Below are positions 57,242 to 64,000 of a stretch of 64,000 nucleotides of DNA, one piece after another. The notes beneath the pieces were generated by a model. That model saw only the letters and a list, made by a program, of their open reading frames with translations, was not told the origin of the DNA and did not search any database. Each line of letters begins with the position of its first letter. Positions within the stretch are counted from its first letter, which is position 1. Source of the stretch: CAWBBA01 sp963729795. Its GTDB lineage: Bacteria; Desulfobacterota; Desulfomonilia; Desulfomonilales; Desulfomonilaceae. The position numbers and the translations under genes were made by a program. The DNA is taken from assembly GCA_963729795.1 (NCBI GenBank), contig CAVSPC010000025.1, forward strand, positions 51,509 to 115,508, read 5' to 3'.

Positions 57242-57483
57242 GAAAATACATACGCGATCAGGAGGCCGAAGACGCCCGTTTGGATCAACTCAATATGTTT
57301 GACGAAGACCCGCCCCCTTCAGGGGGCTCATGAGCCGGCCCCCTTGGGGGGCTAACAGAAATAAGCCCCCGGCTTTGCCGGGGGTCATTTAACTAGGCGG
57401 CAATTGAGATCATTCAATATGAATAATGCAAAGATAAGCCGCTCTTTCGCCAGGCCCTTCGATGCCTGCGAGGAGATAGAATA

Positions 57484-57847
57484 ATGAGATACACAGCGAT
57501 CATGTTATCAATCGGTTTGGCCACTGCGGCAATAGTAGCCCTCAGTGTAGGACCTAGTTACGCGCAATCCACTACAGGAACTCCCGCCTTTCTCGCGTCC
57601 GCAGCAATTGGAGGCTCGGCGATTGGAACTGCTGCAGCCGGGCCCTTCATGCTCGCATTCGCTAGACATGGCGGAGCGTTCCGCGGAGGGTTTTACCGCG
57701 GCGGTCGTTTCGGGAGAGGCTTCTACGGAGGCTTCTACGGATACCCCGGGTATTCTTACTACGGTGGATACCCCGAGTACTGATGACACGACGCCAAGCC
57801 AGTCTTGCGTCTGGAATGGATATTCGTACACCTGCTACAACTTTTAG
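57484..57847 (+). CDS. Small secreted Gly/Tyr-rich protein, probable +1 frame break
   Basis: Signal peptide (hydrophobic 7-25, cleaved after SYAQ), an Ala/Gly-rich hydrophobic segment (about 32-60), then a Gly/Phe/Tyr/Arg-rich region (RGGFYRGGRFGRGFYGGF). The written frame stops after GGYPEY at 57783. One base removed near 57772-57778 continues it as TDDTTPSQSCVWNGYSYTCY and on to NF before a TAG at 57845. This Cys-containing ending resembles small secreted proteins of the same style. AGGAGAT lies upstream of the ATG. Function unknown. Confidence 0.65.
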
Positions 57848-58342
57848 GAGAGAGCGATCATTGATCGATAAGCATTGGTGACACACCTGTCATCTGAGAT
57901 GCAATGTCTCAGATGTCGAGGGATAGAAGCACACATTGCTTTTCGACGCGCTGCGTTCGGTTCAAAATTCCTCTTGATCCCCTTGAGAAAAAAGAGAAAA
58001 GCTGTCCACACATCCCCTTGGCAAGGGGCGCAAGAGGGATTTTCCTCTCGCTTGTCGCTGGTGTCATGTCGAAAGCGGTGTCAGGGTTGACCGGGCGGAG
58101 CGACCTAAGGTATCTTGAATAATTGTCGGGCTCTCGGAGACTTTTCAGTAGACTCCGGCGGGTGCGTGGGCGTCAACAGTCGTCGGCCAATTATCCCGGC
58201 CAGGGACCCTCGGGCTTCGAGCCACCTCGAATCTAGCATCGCTGAGATTTTCGTGAACTGATATGGTCGGCCGGCGCGCGCAGAAAACTTTGGACATAAA
58301 CCTCTTTTCGAGACGTTAAACCCGAAAGCATAGGAGCGTTTC
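57848..58342. other. 495-bp spacer, no supported gene
   Basis: Contains a CCCCTTGGCAAGGGG hairpin near 58012-58026. The two short frames inside it are unconserved and lack ribosome sites. Promoter of the ankyrin gene not recognised. Confidence 0.4.
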
Positions 58343-59206
58343 GTGCCTAAGAAGATTTACGTGGGCATAATCGGCGTCTTGGTTGGCCTCACTTTAGTGA
58401 TCATGTCGATAACGGCCAAGAATCAGAGCGGCAAGTTTGCGGAGGCCGCTCTGGATGGGAACACCGCGGAGGTCGCCCGGTTTCTGGCAAAAGGCATGGA
58501 CGTCAACGCCAAGGCGGCCCAGGGCTTGACTGCTCTCATGGCGGCATCGAATAAAGGTCGGACCGAGATAGTCAAGCGGCTGATCAAAGCCGGAGCCGAT
58601 GTGAACATAGCGAGCGATAGCGGCGGGACCGCTCTCATGGATGCGTCATGGAACGGTCACGTCGGCGTGGTGAAGTTGCTGCTGGCAAGCGGGGCTGACG
58701 CGAATGCGAAGGACAAATTGGGCACCACCGCCTTGGCAGGGGCTGCCGGCCAGGGGCAAACCGAAGCGGCCAAATCGCTCATTGAACGAGGGGCTGATAT
58801 CAATGTTAGGGCTAATGACGGCAAAACCCCTTTGATAGTGGCATGTATCAATGGACTCACCGAAATGGTCCGATTGTTGCTAGAAGATGGCGCCAGTCCA
58901 AACGCTTCGGACAAAGAGGGCTTTACGCCTCTCATGTACGCGACGGTAAAAGGCCGCGTCGAAGTGGCCAAATTACTGCTGGAAAAGGGAGCGAACGTCA
59001 ACGCCGTCGAGAATTCGGGCGGCACTGCTCTTATGCTTGCATCTTACGAAGGTCAGCTTGAGATAGCGAAGCTGCTTCTTCAGAAAGGAGCGGATACCAA
59101 TATCAAAGAAAAGACCGGAAAGACGGCGTTGTCGATGGCTTCGGCAAAAGGTCACGAACGCGTCGTGGCACTTTTGAAGGGAAAATCTCAACCGCAACCA
59201 AAATAG
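58343..59206 (+). CDS. Ankyrin-repeat protein with N-terminal membrane anchor or signal
   Basis: 287 residues, GTG start with AGGAGCG upstream. One hydrophobic segment (about residues 5-23, IYVGIIGVLVGLTLVIMS) suggests a signal anchor or uncleaved signal peptide. The rest is eight 33-residue ankyrin repeats, the middle ones with strong consensus (GGTALMDASWNGHVGVVKLL; GADVNI). The fold is a protein-protein interaction scaffold; the partner is unknown. Probably faces the periplasm. No obvious operon partner. Confidence 0.88.
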   Translation: MPKKIYVGIIGVLVGLTLVIMSITAKNQSGKFAEAALDGNTAEVARFLAKGMDVNAKAAQGLTALMAASNKGRTEIVKRLIKAGADVNIASDSGGTALMDASWNGHVGVVKLLLASGADANAKDKLGTTALAGAAGQGQTEAAKSLIERGADINVRANDGKTPLIVACINGLTEMVRLLLEDGASPNASDKEGFTPLMYATVKGRVEVAKLLLEKGANVNAVENSGGTALMLASYEGQLEIAKLLLQKGADTNIKEKTGKTALSMASAKGHERVVALLKGKSQPQPK

Positions 59207-59218
59207 CGGCTGAGCTGC

Positions 59219-59953
59219 TTACGAGACTTTGCAGTCACAGTCCGGAACACTCTCGCAAAGATTATGCATGATTCCGATTGCGGTAGTCATTAGACTCGGG
59301 AATCGCTCCGGGTTTTGACCGGGCCATAGCAGGATCACTTCCTTCTCATTCACAATCAGAACATCGATGTCCCGCCGACGGTCAACACAGAAACGGCGAA
59401 GTTCCGGACCGAGAATCCAAGGGGGCGAGCCCGGGCGTCCAAAGAGCGCAAACGATCTGGAGAATTCTTTGTCATGGAGGAAGCCGTATGGCCGGAAAGC
59501 TCGGTTCCAACGAAACCCTTCCAGGAAAATGCTGGAGTACTTCAGTAGCCCTATCTGCCCCGGCAGATTGATTTCCTCAGTTGTAACCAGACACACTACT
59601 CCACGAAAGATCAAAGGAACGCGCATGTGCAGGTTCCAGACGGCAAAGTCAATGATTGCAATGTTGAATCCCTGAACCGTGCTTTTCAGCGTTTTCAATG
59701 CTTCGCCGTAGCAGAATGCTGACTCTTCCAGGTGGAAGCGAGATAACCTCGGCAAGAAAAATTCAGACAAGGACGGATACCGTGTTTTGCGCTCATCGAA
59801 CTCGAACCCCATTTTCTCGGCAGCATTTTTCCATCGCCGGGTCGTTCTGCTTTCAATAATGAACCCTGCAACATCTCCAGCGAAAAAGGCAGCAACGAAC
59901 ACAATGCCGCATCCAACGAGGTATATGGCCGAGTGTGTATCTTGGATGCCCAT
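59219..59953 (-). CDS. Hypothetical membrane-anchored protein
   Basis: 244 residues; GGAGCAGGA lies close before the ATG. One membrane helix (about 10-33) leads to a cytoplasmic-looking soluble part. Recognisable only as the type of uncharacterised DUF-like proteins with an SRTTRRWKNAAEKMGFEF opening, where a degraded amphipathic region is followed by mixed alpha/beta sequence. It ends with a short Cys pair (DCDCK). No function assigned. It converges with the ankyrin gene, leaving only 12 bases between stops. Confidence 0.65.
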   Translation of the reverse strand: MGIQDTHSAIYLVGCGIVFVAAFFAGDVAGFIIESRTTRRWKNAAEKMGFEFDERKTRYPSLSEFFLPRLSRFHLEESAFCYGEALKTLKSTVQGFNIAIIDFAVWNLHMRVPLIFRGVVCLVTTEEINLPGQIGLLKYSSIFLEGFRWNRAFRPYGFLHDKEFSRSFALFGRPGSPPWILGPELRRFCVDRRRDIDVLIVNEKEVILLWPGQNPERFPSLMTTAIGIMHNLCESVPDCDCKVS

Positions 59954-60246
59954 CTTCCTGCTCCTTTATTCTTCCTTGGAATGAAGATATTCATTTAATC
60001 TCCGTTGGCCAGGTTTCATGCAGGATGCGAAGTCGGGGAGCCAGACTGAAGCAACATCCCTCGGAAATAACAGGGGTTCCTTCTAAGGCCACAGTGAGCT
60101 ACAATTAGGACAAGTTCGTTCGCATTACTCCGGTCAAGAGGTCACCTTAGGGCGTCGACCTTCTTGATGTAACGCGTCGGGCTCCGACGTTCGCAGAATT
60201 CGCAGAACGCTGAAATAGACTTTCTTCGACCTCCGATTGAGACCCC

Positions 60247-61650
60247 ATGTCCGAGCAAACCTTTTTGAACATACCGGCCGAGCTGCTGAAAGCGCTGCTG
60301 AACAATCCGCATGAATCACTGATACTCGTGGATGCCCAAGGTGTCGTGCGTTACATCAGCACAGCAAACGACGGCTTCTATGGCCCTTCCAGCAATGAGG
60401 CCGTGGGCCGCCACATACATGAACTTAACCCCGACAGCGAATTGACAAGGGTACTTGAAACCGGCCGCGCAGAGATCGGTGAATTCTTCATGCTTGGAGG
60501 CAAGGAGCGTGTTGTCACCCGCATACCTCTCCGCGATAGCCAAGGCAACATTGTTGGGGCCATGGGCAAGCTGATGTTTTGGGATCCCGAGAAAGTCAAG
60601 CGACTTGTGCGCCAGGTGGAGGTTCTCCAAAGCAGATTGGATTATTACGAAAAGGAGTTGCAGCAAGCTTATCGGGGCCGCTATTCGCTAGACCGCGTGG
60701 TGGGCGAATCAGCGCTCATGCAAGAGGCCAAGCGAGTGGCCGTACAGGCCGGAGCATCGGATCTGCCGGTTTTGATAACAGGAGAGACCGGCACCGGCAA
60801 GGAAGTCTTCGCTCACGCAATACACCAACTCAGTGCCCGCGGAGAACGCCCGCTGGTCAGGGTAAACTGCGCTGCTATCCCTCACGAACTGTTTGAATCG
60901 GAGCTATTCGGTTATGAGGCAGGTGCTTTCACAGGGGCCAGCCCTAAAGGCAAACCGGGCAAGTTCGAGCTCGCCGACAAGAGCACAATATTCCTCGATG
61001 AGGTGGGAGATTTGCCTCTGCCCTTACAGGTAAAACTACTACGGGTGATTCAGGAGCGGGAAGTGGAGCGTGTCGGAGGGACTCGAACGGTCAAGATCGA
61101 CTTCAGAGTCATCGCCGCGACCAACCGCGATTTGAAAGCTATGCTTGCTCGCCGGGAATTCCGACAAGACCTGTATTACCGACTCAATATATTCGCGTTG
61201 AAAACTCCCCCCTTGCGCCAGATTCGCCAGGACATCCCCCGCTTGGCCTACCACCTGCTGTCGTCTCTACAGGGAACCAAGCAGAAACTTCCACCGAGGA
61301 TAGAGGCCGGGGCTATGCAGCGGCTGATGGCTTATGACTGGCCGGGCAATGTGCGTGAGCTGCGCAACGTTCTGGAACGGGCTTCGTCCGTGGCAGGAGG
61401 CGGGAGTTCCATTTCAGAAGAACACCTTCCCATGGAAATTCGCGACAGTGTCAAGACTGCTCCCCCGGTCGAAGGCGATCTGCGTACTCTGAGAGATGAG
61501 ATGGCTCTCGCGGAGCGTCGAGCCATAGAGCGAGCCCTCAGCACGGCAGGTGAAAATCGCACCGAAGCTGCTCGCTTGTTAGGGATTCACCGTACCGGAC
61601 TTTATCAAAAAATGAAGCGCCACGGCTTAAGTTCGGGGGGGACTACCTGA
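60247..61650 (+). CDS. PAS-domain sigma-54-dependent activator
   Basis: 467 residues. The PAS domain (about 15-120: SLILVDAQGVVRYIS) probably binds a small ligand. A short coiled linker (about 118-145) precedes the AAA+ domain (about 150-385), which has Walker A GETGTGKE, the sigma-54 contact loop GAFTGA and Walker B FLDEVGD. The Fis-type helix-turn-helix follows (NRTEAARLLGIHRTGLYQKM). It lacks a receiver domain, so activity should be set by the PAS ligand rather than phosphorylation. A perfect sigma-54 promoter precedes the acyl-CoA dehydrogenase 1.2 kb downstream, a plausible target. Confidence 0.94.
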   Translation: MSEQTFLNIPAELLKALLNNPHESLILVDAQGVVRYISTANDGFYGPSSNEAVGRHIHELNPDSELTRVLETGRAEIGEFFMLGGKERVVTRIPLRDSQGNIVGAMGKLMFWDPEKVKRLVRQVEVLQSRLDYYEKELQQAYRGRYSLDRVVGESALMQEAKRVAVQAGASDLPVLITGETGTGKEVFAHAIHQLSARGERPLVRVNCAAIPHELFESELFGYEAGAFTGASPKGKPGKFELADKSTIFLDEVGDLPLPLQVKLLRVIQEREVERVGGTRTVKIDFRVIAATNRDLKAMLARREFRQDLYYRLNIFALKTPPLRQIRQDIPRLAYHLLSSLQGTKQKLPPRIEAGAMQRLMAYDWPGNVRELRNVLERASSVAGGGSSISEEHLPMEIRDSVKTAPPVEGDLRTLRDEMALAERRAIERALSTAGENRTEAARLLGIHRTGLYQKMKRHGLSSGGTT

Positions 61651-61940
61651 GCATGATTTACGGGTAAAGGACTGGCAAACGGTCCTGTGTAGAATATTAT
61701 ATACGCGTATACAAACCTCTACATTTTGCTCCTGGCGACATGAAGGGTCAGAGTGTGCGCCTGCTTTGTGCATGATGTTCTTGGTGCTGTTTGCGCAGTG
61801 CTCTCTTCCAGTGTAGACCAATTTATACATCCGGCCTGGTTCGAGCTACATTGCGAACGTCGTAAGTGAGCCCAAGGTAATACGCCTTGCAAGTGGCGGA
61901 GAAGTCAATCAGTGAGACTTTGTGACCATTCTTCTTGTGG

Positions 61941-62171
61941 GGCAGGCTTTCCGAAAGTGTCTCAAAACTATTTTGATGCCCGGAATCGTGCTACGATGGC
62001 AGCCCGGCGCTGAAGCACCAGGCTACTTTCTGTCGCCCCGATGGGGCTGAAATGCAAGCGTCCCGTAGGGACTGCAGATAGTAGCCCGGCAATTCATTGC
62101 CGGAAAAAGGGAGCATCGTGCTACGAATTTCATTCACGGTTTGATTTTGAGACAATCTCTTCCAGCCTGCC
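61941..62171. repeat. 231-bp palindromic repeat, copy 1
   Basis: Starts GGCAGGCT and ends AGCCTGCC. Nested pairs include GTCTCAAAA with TTTTGAGAC and CATCGTAGCACG-type arms. Its core carries CCCGGCGCTGAAGCACC, GCCCCGATGGGGC, GTCCCGTAGGGAC and CCCGGCAATTCATTGCCGG. Nothing coding. The same core blocks occur in the 51834-52127 element. Confidence 0.8.
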
Positions 62172-62191
62172 GATTCATTAAATACATTCAT

Positions 62192-62422
62192 GGCAGGCTG
62201 GAAGAAACTGTCTCAAAACTATTTTGATGGCCAGAATCGTGCCACGATGGCAGCCCGGCGCTAAAGCACCGGTCTACTTTCTATCGCCCCGATGGGGCTC
62301 AAACGCAAGCGTCCCGGAGGGACGAGGGACAGTAGCCCGGTAATTCATTGCCGGGAAAGAGGGGCATCGTGCCACGAATCTCGCCCATACCTCCATTTTG
62401 AGACAGTTCCGGAAAGCCTGCC
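62192..62422. repeat. 231-bp palindromic repeat, copy 2
   Basis: Same length and block order as copy 1, 20 bases after it, with scattered base changes. GGCAGGCTGGAAG (62192) mirrors the end of copy 1 (CTTCCAGCCTGCC), while its own right end GGAAAGCCTGCCCC mirrors the left end of copy 1, so the pair is wrapped in matching outer and inner inverted arms. Confidence 0.8.
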
Positions 62423-62525
62423 CCACAGTCATCATCCCATTTGGGCCCCAGGCTCGATCCGCATAGGCTCTAACTTAGAGGCATTTCGTTACTTCTGAAG
62501 AGGTCCAACGGGCCAAGGGCCATCA

Positions 62526-62636
62526 AAGTCCCCGTTTTCTAAAGGGGGATTTAGGGGGATTTAGGGGGATTTAGGGGGATTTCCAATGAGTTATCCCAAA
62601 ATCCCCCCTGGCCCCCCTTTACGAAAGGGGGGAATA
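62526..62636. repeat. G-rich inverted repeat with a four-unit 10-bp tract
   Basis: Second copy of the 47226-47313 family. The internal GGGGGATTTA unit is repeated tandemly about four times (62544-62583) against one in the first copy. CCCCCCTTTACGAAAGGGGGG closes it. Period is exactly 10 bp. Confidence 0.85.
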
Positions 62637-62745
62637 AATCGTTAACTTAACGCCTATGCGCGAGATGCGGGACGGCGTACGCCGGAATGACGATTGGAGC
62701 ATCAAAGCTAAGGTTACTTTCCGGCGCTGGACGCGGGATTTTATT

Positions 62746-62788
62746 CTTCGCAATGACAGGGAACCGACAATTTCCCCGCGTAGCTGAA
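62746..62788. repeat. Half copy of the 390-519 inverted-repeat element
   Basis: CTTCGCAATGACAGGGAACC and TTCCCCGCGTAGCTGAAC match 478-520 with three or four changes. The left half is not found here. Confidence 0.7.
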
Positions 62789-62833
62789 CGGTCACATTTA
62801 ATCTCCGCAATACAAAACGATGGCTCATCCCTT

Positions 62834-62849
62834 TGGCACGCTCATTGCT
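62834..62849 (+). promoter_or_regulatory. Sigma-54 (-24/-12) promoter of the acyl-CoA dehydrogenase gene
   Basis: TGGCACGCTCATTGCT matches the consensus TGGCACG-N4-TTGCW at every fixed position, with the GG and GC elements at correct spacing. Predicted start of transcription is about 62861, some 50 bases before the ATG at 62912. The PAS-sigma54 activator gene lies upstream on the same strand. Confidence 0.85.
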
Positions 62850-62911
62850 ACAAGGGGCGACAGACCAACCCGAACCATGCCTCCATTTGAACCAAATCAA
62901 GGAGAGCACTT

Positions 62912-64000
62912 ATGGATTTTGACATACCAGAGAACCTGCGTCTGATGGTGGAAACCGTACGGCGCTTTGTGAAGCAGGACTTGGAGCCCATTAGCCGTCA
63001 AGTGGAAGATGAAGACCGCATTCCCGAGGACGTGATCCGGAAAATGCGCGATTTAGGACTGTTCGGGCTAGGTATACCCGAGGAATACGGCGGCTTGGGG
63101 CTGGGACTGCTGGGCGAGTGCCTGGTTTATGAAGAATTGTCCAAAGCCAATGCATGCTTTCGTAGCCACATTGGCACCAACAACGGAATAGGCTCCCAGG
63201 GCATCGTCTTGGATGGAACCCGCGAACAAAAGGAGCGTTACTTGCCTCGACTTGCGTCCGGGGAGCTGATTGGCTGTTTCGCTCTGTCCGAACCCGAGGC
63301 CGGTTCCGACGCAGCCAACGTCCAGACCACCGTGGAGTTGAAGGGTGACCACTGGATCCTGAACGGGCGCAAGCACTTCATCACGAACGGCGACATCGCG
63401 GATGTAGCCACGGTTTTTGCATTGACCGACCGAAGTAAGAGAGCTCGAGGCGGGATCACCGCGTTCATCGTTGAGAAGACCTTCCCAGGTTTCTATGTGG
63501 GTACAATCGAACGTAAGATGGGTCTACGCGGATCTCACACAGCCGAACTCATCTTCGACGACTGCCAGGTACCGGTGGAAAATGTCGTAGGAGGCGAGGC
63601 GAACGTCGGGCAAGGATTCAAAACGGCCATGAAAACCCTGGACAGAGGTCGCCTAACCATGGGCGCCTCGACCTTGGGAGCTGCTCAGAAGCTTTTGGAT
63701 CTCTCTGTTGACTATGCTAAACAGCGGGTGCAGTTCGGCAAACCCATTGCCGAGTTTCAAGCGATCCAGATCATGCTGGCCGAGATGGCCACGCAAATTT
63801 ATGCAGCTCGGCAGATGCTGTACCATGCCGCATGTCTTCGCGACATCAAAGGCGTATCGGTCATAAAGGAAGCCTCCATGGTTAAGCTGTTCTGCACCGA
63901 AATGGCAAATCGGGTGGCGGACATGGCGGTTCAAATTCACGGTGGCATGGGATACATGAAAGACTTTCCCGTAGAGCGCTTCTATCGAGACCTGCGCCTG
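62912..64000 (+). CDS. Acyl-CoA dehydrogenase, N-terminal part (runs off the right edge)
   Basis: The frame is open from ATG 62912 to the window end (363 codons). FAD-dependent oxidation of acyl-CoA to enoyl-CoA. IPEEYGGLGLGLLGECLVYE opens the fold, then ALSEPEAGSDAANVQTT (flavin site), KHFITNGDIADV, MGLRGSHTAELIFDDC and QFGKPIAEFQAIQ. The last part has IHGGMGYMKDFPVERFYRD, just before the usual end of the flavin region. GGAGAG lies five bases before the ATG. Driven by the sigma-54 promoter listed above. Chain-length class cannot be decided; an atypical N-terminus (DFDIPENLRLMVETVRRFV) suggests short/branched-chain. Confidence 0.95.
   Translation, partial: MDFDIPENLRLMVETVRRFVKQDLEPISRQVEDEDRIPEDVIRKMRDLGLFGLGIPEEYGGLGLGLLGECLVYEELSKANACFRSHIGTNNGIGSQGIVLDGTREQKERYLPRLASGELIGCFALSEPEAGSDAANVQTTVELKGDHWILNGRKHFITNGDIADVATVFALTDRSKRARGGITAFIVEKTFPGFYVGTIERKMGLRGSHTAELIFDDCQVPVENVVGGEANVGQGFKTAMKTLDRGRLTMGASTLGAAQKLLDLSVDYAKQRVQFGKPIAEFQAIQIMLAEMATQIYAARQMLYHAACLRDIKGVSVIKEASMVKLFCTEMANRVADMAVQIHGGMGYMKDFPVERFYRDLRL

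Larger units (their letters stand above)
55538..57333 (+). pseudogene. tnpA: IS200/IS605 transposase TnpA, interrupted by the ISL3 insertion
   Basis: Codons 1-125 (55538-55912) equal the intact transposase, with the HIH motif and the Tyr region included. The remaining 28 codons resume at 57250 and end with TGA at 57331-57333. The hairpin over the ribosome site is retained at 55496-55534. A truncated protein running into the ISL3 DNA ends at 55951. Not expected to be functional unless complemented by the other copy. Confidence 0.9.
55425..57394 (+). mobile_element. Second IS200/IS605 copy, split by an ISL3-family IS
   Basis: Left part 55425-55912 and right part 57242-57394 together match the intact copy at 38123-38755 with only scattered base differences. 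Flanks again show TAAC at the left and CATTTAACT at the right end. The element was split after it had inserted here, because the inner IS sits inside its transposase gene with a target duplication. Confidence 0.9.
61651..62911. other. 1.26-kb repeat-rich spacer between activator and acyl-CoA dehydrogenase
   Basis: No gene. It contains two ~231-bp related elements, a G-rich palindrome with a tandem tract, a half copy of the 390-519 element, one TTAACGCCTATGCGC motif (62648-62661) and a sigma-54 promoter, all listed separately. The first 290 bases, to 61940, hold no recognised structure. Confidence 0.6.

Noticed and set aside
62540..62585. Short tandem repeats considered as a CRISPR array
   Set aside because: The 10-bp units are directly adjacent with no spacers and no cas genes nearby; it is a microsatellite inside a palindrome.

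Overview
The window looks like chromosome from a Desulfobacterota (deltaproteobacterial) anaerobe of the Syntrophobacterales/Desulfomonile type. This is inferred from gene content: a fused IcmF-type B12 mutase, several sigma-54 activators, an acyl-CoA ligase and an acyl-CoA dehydrogenase, 2x[4Fe-4S] ferredoxin, GYD and EthD-like small proteins, zinc-ribbon adenylate cyclases with an ATPase/TPR tail, and a clustered hom-thrC-apgM threonine operon. No rRNA, tRNA or CRISPR array was recognised.

Layout. 1-5.4 kb: tail of an MBL-fold hydrolase, a small inverted-repeat element, a basic Lys/Ala-rich protein, a GQ-repeat membrane protein, site-2 protease plus scpA, ferredoxin, and a bifunctional-nuclease-family protein. 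5.4-12.3 kb: histidine kinase and NtrC-type regulator, L,D-transpeptidase, lipoprotein, DUF3108 protein, CCA-adding enzyme. 12.4-16.3 kb (minus): hisC-cmk-rpsA with a strong terminator. 16.7-21.7 kb: an inverse-autotransporter-like barrel, then (minus) a free B12-binding protein followed by frame-broken icmF. 22-30.8 kb: ileS, lspA, two small secreted proteins, prmA, mtnA-pncB. 31-39.5 kb is an accessory, decaying stretch: a frame-broken giant cyclase, an orphan cyclase tail, a cyclase collapsed to its two ends, EthD-like and GYD proteins, an acyl-CoA ligase, an intact IS200/IS605 element and a beheaded Ser/Thr kinase. 39.9-51.3 kb: grpE-dnaK, DUF1015, a NPPY methyltransferase, and aminotransferase-hom-thrC-apgM. 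51.3-57.4 kb: repeats, putA (minus), and a second IS200/IS605 copy interrupted by an ISL3-family IS with an 8-bp target duplication. 57.4-64 kb: small secreted protein, ankyrin protein, membrane protein, and a PAS-sigma54 activator separated by a repeat-rich spacer from an acyl-CoA dehydrogenase that has a textbook -24/-12 promoter.

Two features stand out. First, six genes (icmF, cyclase, GYD, hom, ISL3 transposase, a small secreted protein) are each broken once, and every break is a +1 shift repaired by removing one base; four of the six lie at or next to a GTAC. This looks more like a systematic sequence error (possibly modification-linked) than independent gene death, but the sequence alone cannot decide. 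Second, the intergenic spaces are crowded with dispersed palindromic elements from at least seven families, some shared between distant sites in the window.

Start codons were chosen by Shine-Dalgarno spacing and family alignment from memory; family assignments rest on visible motifs, not database searches.
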